Shown here in pieces: positions 1 through 8,935 of a stretch of DNA of 64,000 nt (its first letter is position 1; every line of letters starts with the position of its first letter). This DNA is from an uncultured Coriobacteriaceae bacterium (GTDB taxonomy: Bacteria > Actinomycetota > Coriobacteriia > Coriobacteriales > Atopobiaceae). Position numbers and translations under genes: made by a program. The notes under the pieces are model-generated. The model worked only from the letters and a program-made list of their open reading frames with translations, made no database searches and had not been told where the DNA came from. Location of the stretch: assembly GCA_902780305.1 (NCBI GenBank), contig CACZFB010000002.1, positions 124,001 to 188,000 on the forward strand, given 5' to 3'.

Positions 1-1050
<1,050 letters not shown>

Positions 1051-1058
1051 CGATTTTT

Positions 1059-1089
1059 GCCCCGCCTCTTCCCAAGCGGACGGCGGGGC
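1059..1089 (+). terminator. GC hairpin after serS
   Basis: GCCCCGCC (1059-1066) pairs perfectly with GGCGGGGC (1082-1089) across a 15-base loop. No T-run follows, so termination efficiency is uncertain. The loop contains CTCTTCCCAAGCGGA, a short sequence that recurs elsewhere in the window (about 3911, 8830, 8880 and 10840). Confidence 0.5.
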
Positions 1090-1108
1090 CAACCAAGTTC
1101 AAAAATAA

Positions 1109-1146
1109 GAACATATGTTCCATTTTTGCAAAGTCTGTGCTATACT
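1109..1146 (+). promoter_or_regulatory. LexA-type box with promoter
   Basis: GAACATATGTTC (1109-1120) is a perfect 12-bp palindrome matching the Gram-positive/actinobacterial LexA core (GAAC-N4-GTTC). A TATACT -10 hexamer lies at 1141-1146, so the box would overlap the -35 region. It is upstream of the small gene at 1183 and points to SOS control. Confidence 0.55.
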
Positions 1147-1182
1147 TCTCGATAAGCAAACAAACGTTCGATTGGAGTAGGC

Positions 1183-1566
1183 ATGGTGGCAACGTATCCG
1201 TTGGAGTCCGTAGGAACAACACTACTCGACGAAGTCGAGGGAGAAGACCGTAGGCGCATGTACGTGCGCATGCGGCGGGGAACCACGGAGGTGGGCGAGC
1301 AGTCGTGTGGTCCGCTTACGCAGATGGTGTTCGACGCGGAGGAGCAGCATCACAGCGTGTACCTCTCGCTCGAGTCGCGAGCAAAGCTGGCGGCAAGTCT
1401 GGGTGAGACGAGCGCGGATCTGGAGAAGGCCCTCGCTCTGCGTGTGTCGAACGAGGGCCTGTTCTTAACCGACCTTATGGACGAGCTGGATGGTCGGGGG
1501 ATACCCTATGGGTATCTAAACAGCGTGTCGGGAAAGTACGTGTGGTGTCGTCCCGAGTATGCATGA
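1183..1566 (+). CDS. Hypothetical protein, possible SOS-controlled gene
   Basis: A 127-residue acidic, soluble protein with no signal peptide or membrane segment and no domain I recognise. ATG 1183 is preceded by GGAGTAGG at good spacing. It sits alone behind a LexA-like palindrome and TATACT box, and converges on the flotillin gene. It carries two Cys (QSCGPL, VWCRPEYA). The frame is convincing because codon use matches the neighbours and the upstream signals fit. Function is unknown; DNA-damage induction is inference from the box only. Confidence 0.7.
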   Translation: MVATYPLESVGTTLLDEVEGEDRRRMYVRMRRGTTEVGEQSCGPLTQMVFDAEEQHHSVYLSLESRAKLAASLGETSADLEKALALRVSNEGLFLTDLMDELDGRGIPYGYLNSVSGKYVWCRPEYA

Positions 1567-1582
1567 ACCTGCGACGAAGGTG

Positions 1583-3064
1583 CTACTCCTGTTCTGCGGT
1601 CTCGTCACCTGCGACGCGCTCGCTACCAGCGGCACGCTCGGCGATACCCGCGAGGTCGCCCTCAACGCGGATGTTGCGCTGCGTGGCGGCGTCGATGGTT
1701 CCGGCGCGCAGCACGTCTCGCATGTCCACGCCGGTTGCGTCGCTCATGGTGTCGAACACCTGCTTGATAACCGCTGGCATGGCGCCCGAGATCTGGCTGA
1801 TGCCCGAGCCTCCCTCGGCCCCGCCATAAATGGACACGTGGTCGATGGACGAGAGCGGACTGGCGACGGCTGCGGCCATGTCGGGCAGGATCTTGATCAT
1901 CATCTCGGCCATGCCCGCCTGGTTCATCTTTTGCAGCGCCTCGGCGCGCTTCTCGAGCGCGGCCGCCTCGGCCTCGCCCTTGGCGCGGGCCGCCTCTGCC
2001 TCTGCCAGACCGCGGGCGCGGGCCGCCTCGGCCTCGGCCTCGCCGCGCAGGCGAATGGCCTTCGCCTCCTGCTCGGCGGCGTATACCTGTGCCTCGGCCT
2101 CGCGCTTTTGGGCCTCCATGCGCGCCTCGGCGTTCTGGATCTCCCTGTACTTGTCGGCCTCGGCCTGCTTGCGTACCTCGGCGTCGAGTTCCTGCTCGCG
2201 CACGCGCACCGACTCTGCCTTGGCACGCGTCTCGGCCTCGAGCACCGTGCGGCGCTGCTCCTGCTCCTGGATGTGGTAGGCGGCGTCGGCCTTGGCGCGC
2301 TCGGTGTCCTCCACGGCCTTGAGCTGAGCCTGCTTAATGGCGAGCTCGTTCTGGCGCTGGGCAATCTGCTGGTCGGCGGCAACGCGGGCCTCGTTGGCCT
2401 CGCGGTCGGCCTCGGCTTGTGCCACGGCCACTTCCTTCTCGGCCTTCGCCTTGGCAATGCTGGCGTCCTTCTTGATCTTGGACGTGTTGTCCATGCCGAG
2501 GTCGTTAATCAGGCCGTGCTCGTCGGTAACGTTCTGGATGTTGCACGACAGGATCTCGATGCCAAGCTTCTCCATGTCGCGGCTGGCCTTGGCCATAACT
2601 TGGTCCGAGAACGAGTCGCGGTCGGTATTAATAGACTTGAGGTCGAGCGTGCCGATTATCTCGCGCATGTTGCCCTGCAGGGAGTCCTGCAGGCTGGCGG
2701 CGATGTCGGCCTCGCGCATGTTGAGGAAGTTGCGCTCGGCAAGCAGCATGCCGTCGGGATCCTCGGTAACGCGCACCTTTGCGACGGCATCAACGCGCAC
2801 GTTAATGAAGTCGTTGGTGGGAATAAACTGATCGGTCTTGATGTCCACCGATATCTGCTTGAGGCACAAGCGGTCCACGCGCTCGAAGAACGGGATCTTG
2901 AACCCCGCCCGCCCAATGAGAACGCGCGGCTTGGCATGCAGGCCCGAGAGGATAAGCGCCTCGTCGGGGGATGCCTTTACGTAACCGGACAACATAAAGA
3001 CGAGAAGGGCCACCACGATTGCAGCGATGATGGGAACCAGCCAAATGGGTATGAAGCCAAACAT
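1583..3064 (-). CDS. Flotillin-like SPFH/band-7 membrane scaffold
   Basis: 493 residues. One N-terminal membrane segment (about 5-28) is followed by an SPFH domain (about 30-200), then a long Ala/Glu/Lys-rich coiled coil (about 200-375, with repeats such as GEAEAEAARARGLAEAEA) and a flexible tail. This is the order of bacterial flotillins (YuaG/FloT type), which scaffold membrane microdomains. ATG 3064 is chosen because AAAGGAG sits six bases upstream; the TTG at 3079 would put that ribosome site inside the gene. No NfeD-type partner lies beside it, which is unusual. Confidence 0.92.
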   Translation of the reverse strand: MFGFIPIWLVPIIAAIVVALLVFMLSGYVKASPDEALILSGLHAKPRVLIGRAGFKIPFFERVDRLCLKQISVDIKTDQFIPTNDFINVRVDAVAKVRVTEDPDGMLLAERNFLNMREADIAASLQDSLQGNMREIIGTLDLKSINTDRDSFSDQVMAKASRDMEKLGIEILSCNIQNVTDEHGLINDLGMDNTSKIKKDASIAKAKAEKEVAVAQAEADREANEARVAADQQIAQRQNELAIKQAQLKAVEDTERAKADAAYHIQEQEQRRTVLEAETRAKAESVRVREQELDAEVRKQAEADKYREIQNAEARMEAQKREAEAQVYAAEQEAKAIRLRGEAEAEAARARGLAEAEAARAKGEAEAAALEKRAEALQKMNQAGMAEMMIKILPDMAAAVASPLSSIDHVSIYGGAEGGSGISQISGAMPAVIKQVFDTMSDATGVDMRDVLRAGTIDAATQRNIRVEGDLAGIAERAAGSERVAGDETAEQE

Positions 3065-3276
3065 GATAACTCCTTTCAAAGGAACCCAAACGACCCTTGA
3101 GCAGGGATTTTATCAAATCGGGAATCGGCCACTATCGAGTTTCGCCGCAGTCGCCCCGGACTCGGTCCCGCGAATAAAAGTGCTGGTAGGCGATTTGATT
3201 TATATGGAGAAACTATGGAGTTATGCTATGAGGGTTGCATCTGAGCGTTGCGCCCGTTTGCTCGAGGCCATGTTGA

Positions 3277-3307
3277 TTGATAGGCCACGGGCCAGTCCGC
3301 GAACGGC
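3277..3307. repeat. Left 31-bp direct repeat flanking BrnTA remnant
   Basis: TTGATAGGCCACGGGCCAGT and following bases to 3307 recur at 3879-3909 with three mismatches, in the same orientation. The 290-base stretch 3080-3370 otherwise holds no gene I can support. A TATAAT box (3381-3386) lies just before the toxin remnant. Confidence 0.7.
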
Positions 3308-3416
3308 GACCGAACAGTAACTGTTTTTCGCCTGTCGCGGGCGATGAATGCCAAGCCTTTTTAAGTATAGTCTCAAATGGTATAATAAAGGTATAAGTGG
3401 CATATAGGAGGTGTAT

Positions 3417-3617
3417 ATGCACTTTGAATATGACCCGAAGAAGAACGATGCAAACCAAGCGAAGCGCCATGTGAGCTTCGAGGAGGCGATTGGCAAGACG
3501 TTTTCCGTTTTGTGTTCGGTCATACATACGAGACGCGGGGATGCAATACGGGTCATTTCGGCTCGGCGTGCAACCAAGGGGGAGAGGAGGACCTATGAGT
3601 GCCATAAGGGATACTGA
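3417..3617 (+). pseudogene. brnT: BrnT-type toxin with internal deletion
   Basis: The start MHFEYDPKKNDANQAKRHVS matches the BrnT (DUF497) RNase-toxin N-terminus, and the end (RGDAIRVISARRATKGERR) matches its C-terminus. Only about 66 residues remain instead of about 90: the central strands between FEEAIG and the RGD segment are missing, so the toxin is probably inactive. AGGAGG (3406-3411) precedes ATG 3417 and TATAAT at 3381 gives a promoter. The antitoxin gene overlaps its 3' end, as usual for brnTA. Confidence 0.75.
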
Positions 3618-3852
3618 GGACAAGCTGCTCGATCGCTTCGATGCTGGCGAGGAGGTGCTTGACATGTTTGATCTTGAGCGTGCGGAGCACCCCAACCGCG
3701 AGCTGAAGCGCGTGAACGTTGACTTTCCCGTGTGGATGGTCGATGCCCTCGACGATGAGGCGGGGAGGCTGGGAATAAACCGGCAGGCCGTCATCAAGAC
3801 GTGGATTGCCGAACGCCTGGACCGCATGCATAAGGTTGCGGCGACGTTGTAG
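3595..3852 (+). CDS. brnA: BrnA-type antitoxin (ribbon-helix-helix)
   Basis: 85 residues. The C-terminal half (VNVDFPVWMVDALDDEAGRL then GINRQAVIKTWIAERL) is a typical BrnA/CopG ribbon-helix-helix DNA-binding domain; the acidic N-terminal part would wrap the toxin. ATG 3595 follows GGAGAGGAGG and overlaps the brnT remnant by 23 bases. In the family the antitoxin represses its own operon. Here the toxin is deleted, so the gene may be an orphan antitoxin or repressor. Confidence 0.82.
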   Translation: MSAIRDTEDKLLDRFDAGEEVLDMFDLERAEHPNRELKRVNVDFPVWMVDALDDEAGRLGINRQAVIKTWIAERLDRMHKVAATL

Positions 3853-3854
3853 CC

Positions 3855-3909
3855 GGCCTATCAATGGGGGCACCCCCGTTGATAGGCCACGGGCCAGCCT
3901 GTGAACGGC
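3855..3909. repeat. Hairpin plus right 31-bp direct repeat
   Basis: GGCCTATCAATGGGGG (3855-3870) pairs with 3873-3888 with one wobble and a 2-base loop, immediately after the brnA stop. The right arm runs into the 31-bp direct repeat 3879-3909. The same CCTATCAA...TTGATAGG arms occur in the 72-bp palindrome at 62638. Confidence 0.8.
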
Positions 3910-3966
3910 ACCTCTTCCCAAACGGATATCACTGCCACGCGGTATACTGACGAGGGAGGTAACGCT

Positions 3967-5346
3967 ATGGATTACGACGTGATTATTATTGGGGCGGGGC
4001 CAGGAGGCATCTATGCGGCGTACGAGCTCACGCGCATTGCGCCGAGCCTGCGCGTGGCCGTGTTCGAGGCGGGCAACCGGCTCGACAAGCGCAAGTGTCC
4101 CATCGACGGCAAGCGCATAAAGACGTGCATTCGCTGCAAGAGCTGTTCCATTATGAGCGGCTTTGGCGGCGCGGGGGCCTTCTCGGACGGCAAGTACAAC
4201 ATTACCAACGACTTTGGTGGCAACCTCTTTGAATACCTTGGCAAGGAGCAGGCCATCGAGCTGATGGAATACGTGGACCGCATTAACCTCGCGCATGGCG
4301 GTGAGGGCACCCGGCTGTACTCGACGGCCAACACCACGCTAAAGAAGACCTGCCTGCAGCACAAACTCCAGCTGCTCGACGCCTCGGTACGCCATTTGGG
4401 CACCGATAAAAACCACGTGGTGCTGGAAAACCTGTATGCCGAGCTCGAGCGTCTCGTGGACTTCTACTTCCTCACGCCCGTGGAGCGTCTGGAGGTGGTG
4501 GAGGGCGCATATCGTGTGCACACCAAGCGTGGCGAGTACACCTGCTCGTCGTGCATCGTGTCGGTTGGCCGCAGCGGCAGCAAGTGGATGGAGGAGGTGT
4601 GCCACGACATTGGCATACCTACCGAGTCCAACCGCGTGGACATCGGTGTGCGCGTGGAGCTGCCCGCAGAGCTCTTTAGCCACCTTACCGACGAGCTCTA
4701 CGAGAGCAAGATCGTGTATCGCACCAAGAAGTTCGAGGACCGCGTGCGCACGTTTTGCATGAACCCGCGCGGCAGCGTGGTGAGCGAGAACACCAACGGA
4801 ATCGTAACGGTAAACGGCCACAGCTACGAAGACCCCGAACGGCAAACCGAGTACACCAACTTTGCCCTGCTCGTGTCCAAGCACTTCTCGGAGCCGTTTA
4901 AGGACAGCAACGGGTACGGCGAGAGCATCGCGCGGCTGTCCAACATGCTGGGCGGTGGCGTTATTGTGCAGCGCTTTGGCGACCTCATTCGCGGGCGCAG
5001 GAGCACGCACGAGCGCATTGCCGAGAGCTTTGTGGTGCCCACGCTCAAGGCTGAGCCGGGCGACCTGAGCCTGGTGCTGCCCAAGCGCATTATGGACGGC
5101 GTCATCGAGATGATTTATGCGCTCGACCAGATTGCTCCCGGCACAGCCAACGACGACACGCTGCTGTACGGTGTGGAGGTCAAGTTCTACAACGTGCACG
5201 TGCGGCTCAACAACAACTTGGAGACCGACTACAAGGGACTCTACGTTATTGGTGACGGCAGTGGCGTTACGCACTCGCTCTCGCATGCCTCCGCCAGTGG
5301 CGTGTTTGTGGCGCGTGACATCCTGGCTCAGACCGAGTGCCGCTAG
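3967..5346 (+). CDS. FAD-dependent dehydrogenase (COG2509-like)
   Basis: 459 residues. The N-terminal Rossmann motif VIIIGAGPGGIYAAYEL binds the FAD ADP moiety, and the C-terminal GLYVIGDGSGVTHSLSHASA is the second FAD-binding segment of this two-dinucleotide-binding fold. CIRCKSCSIMSGFGGAGAFS is the conserved Cys-rich stretch of the uncharacterised NAD(FAD)-utilising dehydrogenases (COG2509). The substrate is unknown. ATG 3967 follows GAGGGAGG; the longer frame back to 3901 lacks such a site. The next gene begins 42 bases downstream. Confidence 0.9.
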   Translation: MDYDVIIIGAGPGGIYAAYELTRIAPSLRVAVFEAGNRLDKRKCPIDGKRIKTCIRCKSCSIMSGFGGAGAFSDGKYNITNDFGGNLFEYLGKEQAIELMEYVDRINLAHGGEGTRLYSTANTTLKKTCLQHKLQLLDASVRHLGTDKNHVVLENLYAELERLVDFYFLTPVERLEVVEGAYRVHTKRGEYTCSSCIVSVGRSGSKWMEEVCHDIGIPTESNRVDIGVRVELPAELFSHLTDELYESKIVYRTKKFEDRVRTFCMNPRGSVVSENTNGIVTVNGHSYEDPERQTEYTNFALLVSKHFSEPFKDSNGYGESIARLSNMLGGGVIVQRFGDLIRGRRSTHERIAESFVVPTLKAEPGDLSLVLPKRIMDGVIEMIYALDQIAPGTANDDTLLYGVEVKFYNVHVRLNNNLETDYKGLYVIGDGSGVTHSLSHASASGVFVARDILAQTECR

Positions 5347-5388
5347 AATAGAGGTAGGGCACGACAACCGCACAGAAGGGGGACGAAC

Positions 5389-5853
5389 ATGAACTCGCAG
5401 GCAGAAATCGCGTTGGTCGACTTCCAAAAGGACTTCGAGGCGTTTATTGTCTCGTGCAACGAGCTCGAGGAGTCGGATCGCTGGGACGTGGACGAGCTCG
5501 GACCCACCGCGGCATACTTCGAGTCCGACCTGTTTGGTGCGGTCTTGCAGGTGATGTCAGCCGATGGCGTGTTCGAGCGGCCCGAGGCCGAGGTGCTCAA
5601 CGCCATGTTCGATACGAGCTATACCCCGCGCCAGCTCAGCGACCTGTATCACTCCGTGGGGCCAGTGCTTAAGGCCTACCTCAACGACGACTCCGACGAC
5701 GCGCTCACGATTTTGTCGAGCACAGACCCCAGCTTGGCGGAGTCCTACCGCAGCCTGCTGCTGGAGGCATGCCGCATCGTCTCACTCAGTGATGGCGTTG
5801 CCGAGAAGAGCGAGCGCATGCTCATCGCCCAGCTGCGCGAGGCGCTGGCATAG
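5389..5853 (+). CDS. TerB-like hypothetical protein
   Basis: 154 residues, acidic, no membrane segment. Two similar helical halves carry the TerB-fold signatures VMSADGVFERPEAEVL (about 53-68) and VSLSDGVAEKSER (about 132-144), with acidic residues that can bind metal. ATG 5389 follows AAGGGGG. The gene ends three bases before the phosphopantetheinyl transferase start, so the two are probably co-transcribed. The role is unknown; TerB-fold proteins are often stress- or membrane-associated. Confidence 0.75.
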   Translation: MNSQAEIALVDFQKDFEAFIVSCNELEESDRWDVDELGPTAAYFESDLFGAVLQVMSADGVFERPEAEVLNAMFDTSYTPRQLSDLYHSVGPVLKAYLNDDSDDALTILSSTDPSLAESYRSLLLEACRIVSLSDGVAEKSERMLIAQLREALA

Positions 5854-5856
5854 GGG

Positions 5857-6519
5857 ATGGGCGAGGACTGGACCTTCTCTGCAACCTCAATGACGGCCGA
5901 GGACGCAGGCGTCCCCGACGAGCTGCAGTGCTGGGTCTACGACGTCTCGGAACTCCAGCGCGCTTCGGCGTTTGGTGCGGCCATGGCCCAGCTGCCGTGG
6001 CCCGAGCGTCGCGCCAAGGTGGGGCGGTTCGTCTTTGCCAAGGACCAGTGTCTGTGTCTGGGTGCGGGCCTGCTGTGCGCGCATGCCCTGCGTGCGGTGG
6101 GCGTGAGCGACCTGACCATGGACTACGGTGAGTTCGGCAAGCCCCGCCTAAAGAACGATTCCCGCGTGCACTTTAACGTGTCGCACAGCGGGACCATGGC
6201 CGCCTGCGCCGTGTGGAGCGCACCGGTGGGCATCGACGTCGAGGAGCGCCAGCCGTACGACGAGGGCGTGGCGCGGCTCTGCTTTACGGACGCCGAGCTG
6301 GCCTGGCTTGGCCGACAGGACGACACGGACCAGGCCTTCACGCGCCTGTGGACCCGAAAAGAGAGCTACCTCAAGCTGCTGGGAACCGGCCTCAGCAAGC
6401 CGGCCAACTCGTTTGAGGCCATGCCCGGCGCGTACCCCGAGTCAGGCATTCGCTTTTGCGAATACGTGCTGCCGGGGTACGCGCTCTGCGCATGTGTGAG
6501 GGCTACAGGCCAAACGTAA
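5857..6519 (+). CDS. 4'-phosphopantetheinyl transferase (Sfp type)
   Basis: 220 residues. It transfers phosphopantetheine from CoA to a carrier-protein serine. The family core is clear: VGIDVEERQPY supplies the Mg-binding Asp/Glu, FTDAELAWL follows, and FTRLWTRKESYLKLLGTGL is the KEA/KES-type helix. FNVSHSG is the upstream CoA-binding piece. No carrier or synthase gene is adjacent, so the target may be fatty-acid ACP. The last 17 bases overlap the convergent phosphatase gene. Confidence 0.9.
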   Translation: MGEDWTFSATSMTAEDAGVPDELQCWVYDVSELQRASAFGAAMAQLPWPERRAKVGRFVFAKDQCLCLGAGLLCAHALRAVGVSDLTMDYGEFGKPRLKNDSRVHFNVSHSGTMAACAVWSAPVGIDVEERQPYDEGVARLCFTDAELAWLGRQDDTDQAFTRLWTRKESYLKLLGTGLSKPANSFEAMPGAYPESGIRFCEYVLPGYALCACVRATGQT

Positions 6520-8449
6520 GGGTGAGGACGTTCTTGTTGTCCTGGCGCTCGTACGCAGCATCCTTGCTCGTTTCGCGCATGAGCATGATGCCCATGCCGC
6601 CCATGTCCATGTCCTCGAACTCCCGCTCCTCCGCGTTGTGGGAAAGCGGGTCGAACGGCGTTCCGTCGTCTGCGATGCGCACCACGAGCGTGTCGCCCGC
6701 CTTGCGTACCGCAACCTCCACGGCGGTCGCTCCGGAGTAGTACACCACGTTGGCAAAGGCCTCGTCGCAGGCTAGGATGGCCTGCTTCGCCTCTGGGGTT
6801 GCGCCGCACAGCTCGACGACGTGCTCGCGTACCGTCTGGAAGGAAGAGAGCTCCGGCTCGAGCGTTGCCTGCCAGTCCGCGTCGTCTTCGCCCGTCGCGA
6901 ACAGGGCGAGCAGCGTGACGTCGTCGAACTGCTCCCGCTCTCCCGCAAAGGCGTCCACCGCATTCACCGCGGCCTGCACGGCACCCTGAGCGTCACGCGC
7001 GTCTTTTACCGCCTCCATGAGTCGCTCCTCTCCAAAGAACTCGCTGTGGGGGTTTACCGCCTCGGTCGTGCCGTCGGTGTAAAGCAGCACGCCCTCGCCG
7101 GGCCGCAGGACCAGCGTCTCGTTTACGATGCCAGCGTCCTCGAACAGACCCAGAGCGATGCCGGGATCGGGGTTCAGGTACGTGCCACCCACCATAAGCG
7201 GGGGCGTGTGGCCTGCGTTGGCATAGGTGAGCACGCGCGTCGCGGGGTCGTAGACGCCGGCGACCAGCGTAACAAACATGTTCTCGGGATTGTTGTGCAT
7301 TACCAGGTCATTTGCCTCGTTGAGGGCGCGCGCGGGGTCCAGGTGTGACTGGAGCTTGTTGTGCAGCAACGTGAGGAACATGGCCATAAAGAGCGCCGCG
7401 CTCACGCCCTTGCCCGAGACGTCGGCAATCACCAGCAGCAGCTTGCCGTCGTCGAGCGCGGTAAGGTCGTAGAAGTCGCCGCCCACGGCCCGCGCGGCCC
7501 GCTCGAACGCGTAGGCATCGAAGCCGTCGCCCACGCACTGCGTAGTGGGGGGTACCAGACCAAGCTGAATGCGACGCGCCACCCCCAGCTCGGTGTCGGC
7601 CGCCACGCGCTCCTCGCACATTTGGGCGATGCGTCCCACGTAGTCGTCGATGTCGTCGGTCATCTGCTCGAACGAGCCCTGTATCTCGACGATCTCCTTG
7701 GTCTTGCTCGAGACGACGTGCTCCTGGCTGTGGGCGCCGTCCTGCACGAAGCTGCGCATGCGGGCCGAGAGCAAACGCAGGGGGTCCGAGACGCTCTTCT
7801 TGAGCATAACAATCTCGACCGCGGCGATAATGGCAATGCCAACAAGGAGGGGGACGGCAAACGCGAGGGTGTACTCCCAGATTTCCCGTTGCTCCTCCTC
7901 CGCGTCGAAGTCGGCTCCAAAAACGATGGGCTTCGTAGCGCCGTCAATGGTGAGCGGGCAGTACCAGCACAGGTCGTAACCGTACTCGTTGTGGGTAATC
8001 TCGGCGACATCGCTCGGCGTTCCATTGGCCGCCTGCACCTCGAGTTGGGAGAGTGGCACGCTTGACTGTGCGCCAAGGCCTCGCTGGCTCCGCACTACCT
8101 GGTCCTCGCGATCGTCCTGGGCAACGCAAAACAGGTAGGTGCGTGTTCCGCTGCTGACGTCAGCCTCGTACACATAGAGGTATTCGGCCTGAAAGGTAAC
8201 GCTGAGCTCGCGAAGCGCCTTACGAACGCGCTCATACGCGGCGTTGGAATCCGCGCCAAAGAGCTGGTCGTAGGAGAGGTTGTCGAAGATTGCCTGCGTC
8301 TCCTCCGTGACCATGGAGGCAACGTAGCAATAGCTCTCGGTGATCTCGTTGGAGCTGTGCCAGTTGCCCACCGCCAAAGAGACGCATATGGCCACGGCAA
8401 AGGCCGCGGCGTTAAAGAGTGCGAATCGATGGAGGATGGAGCGCGTCAT
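6503..8449 (-). CDS. Membrane SpoIIE phosphatase fused to anti-sigma-type kinase domain
   Basis: 648 residues. A membrane segment (about 10-28) leads to an extracytoplasmic sensor (about 30-185), a second membrane segment (about 190-212) and a HAMP/coiled-coil linker. A PP2C/SpoIIE phosphatase follows (about 290-485: GGDFYDL, DVSGKG, YTDGTTEA, FDDVTLL), then a C-terminal HATPase (about 510-640: DEAFANVV, IADDGTPFDP). RsbU-like phosphatase and RsbW/SpoIIAB-like kinase modules are therefore in one protein. Its likely substrate is the STAS protein encoded 14 bases upstream in the same operon. The external signal is unknown. Confidence 0.92.
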   Translation of the reverse strand: MTRSILHRFALFNAAAFAVAICVSLAVGNWHSSNEITESYCYVASMVTEETQAIFDNLSYDQLFGADSNAAYERVRKALRELSVTFQAEYLYVYEADVSSGTRTYLFCVAQDDREDQVVRSQRGLGAQSSVPLSQLEVQAANGTPSDVAEITHNEYGYDLCWYCPLTIDGATKPIVFGADFDAEEEQREIWEYTLAFAVPLLVGIAIIAAVEIVMLKKSVSDPLRLLSARMRSFVQDGAHSQEHVVSSKTKEIVEIQGSFEQMTDDIDDYVGRIAQMCEERVAADTELGVARRIQLGLVPPTTQCVGDGFDAYAFERAARAVGGDFYDLTALDDGKLLLVIADVSGKGVSAALFMAMFLTLLHNKLQSHLDPARALNEANDLVMHNNPENMFVTLVAGVYDPATRVLTYANAGHTPPLMVGGTYLNPDPGIALGLFEDAGIVNETLVLRPGEGVLLYTDGTTEAVNPHSEFFGEERLMEAVKDARDAQGAVQAAVNAVDAFAGEREQFDDVTLLALFATGEDDADWQATLEPELSSFQTVREHVVELCGATPEAKQAILACDEAFANVVYYSGATAVEVAVRKAGDTLVVRIADDGTPFDPLSHNAEEREFEDMDMGGMGIMLMRETSKDAAYERQDNKNVLTLTFGL

Positions 8450-8463
8450 GTGGGATGCGATTG

Positions 8464-8754
8464 CTATGCGAGGTTCAGGCGCTTGTCGAAGCCGGTCATG
8501 TGCAGCACCTGCATGACCTCGGGCGACGCGTTTTTAATCGTGAGGTTGCCCGACACCTTTTTGTGCGCGACAACAAGCGAGCGGAGGCCGGCTGAGGAGA
8601 TGTACTCCAGCTCGGTAAAGTCCAGGACGAGCGCCTCGCAGGCGGGGTCGAGCTTTTCGAGCTCGGCCGAGAAGCTCGGTGCGCTGTTTGTGTCGAGCCA
8701 GCCGTTGAGCGCGATGGTGGTGGTCGTGCCGTTGGTAGTGGAGGTGATTTCCAT
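8464..8754 (-). CDS. STAS-domain anti-sigma factor antagonist
   Basis: 96 residues, a single STAS domain of the SpoIIAA/RsbV type. The segment LDFTELEYISSAGLRSLVVA holds the conserved serine (S55/S56) that the cognate kinase phosphorylates. ATG 8754 is preceded by GAAAGGGGC. It is the first gene of a two-gene operon with the phosphatase/kinase fusion, so both reactions of the partner switch could be supplied by the neighbour. No sigma factor is encoded nearby. Confidence 0.93.
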   Translation of the reverse strand: MEITSTTNGTTTTIALNGWLDTNSAPSFSAELEKLDPACEALVLDFTELEYISSAGLRSLVVAHKKVSGNLTIKNASPEVMQVLHMTGFDKRLNLA

Positions 8755-8818
8755 AAGAGCCCCTTTCTTCGAATGTCTCTTATTGTAGGGCTTTTTGGCG
8801 CGAGGACCTATTAAAGCT

Positions 8819-8896
8819 GCGGTGTCCGTTTGGGAAGAGGCGCCTTTTGGCCATCGCCCGATGGCCAAAAGGCGCCTCTTCCCAAACGGACACCGC
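8819..8896. repeat. 78-bp perfect palindrome
   Basis: Arms 8819-8856 and 8859-8896 (38 bases each) are exact reverse complements around a 2-base centre. The arms contain the window-wide sequence CCTCTTCCCAAACGGA. It stands between the glgB stop and the STAS gene, with no T-run on either strand. As RNA it would be a very stable hairpin; a terminator or REP-like mobile palindrome are the likely options. Confidence 0.9.
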
Positions 8897-8935
8897 CACC
8901 CGTGGCAGCCAATGGGGGACAGCCTGCAAAATGAC

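Noticed and set aside
1559-3100. Long open frame (513 codons) antisense to the flotillin gene
   Set aside because: It is the complement of an Ala/Glu-rich coiled coil in GC-rich DNA, which leaves the opposite frame open. It has no start signal and no protein-like composition.
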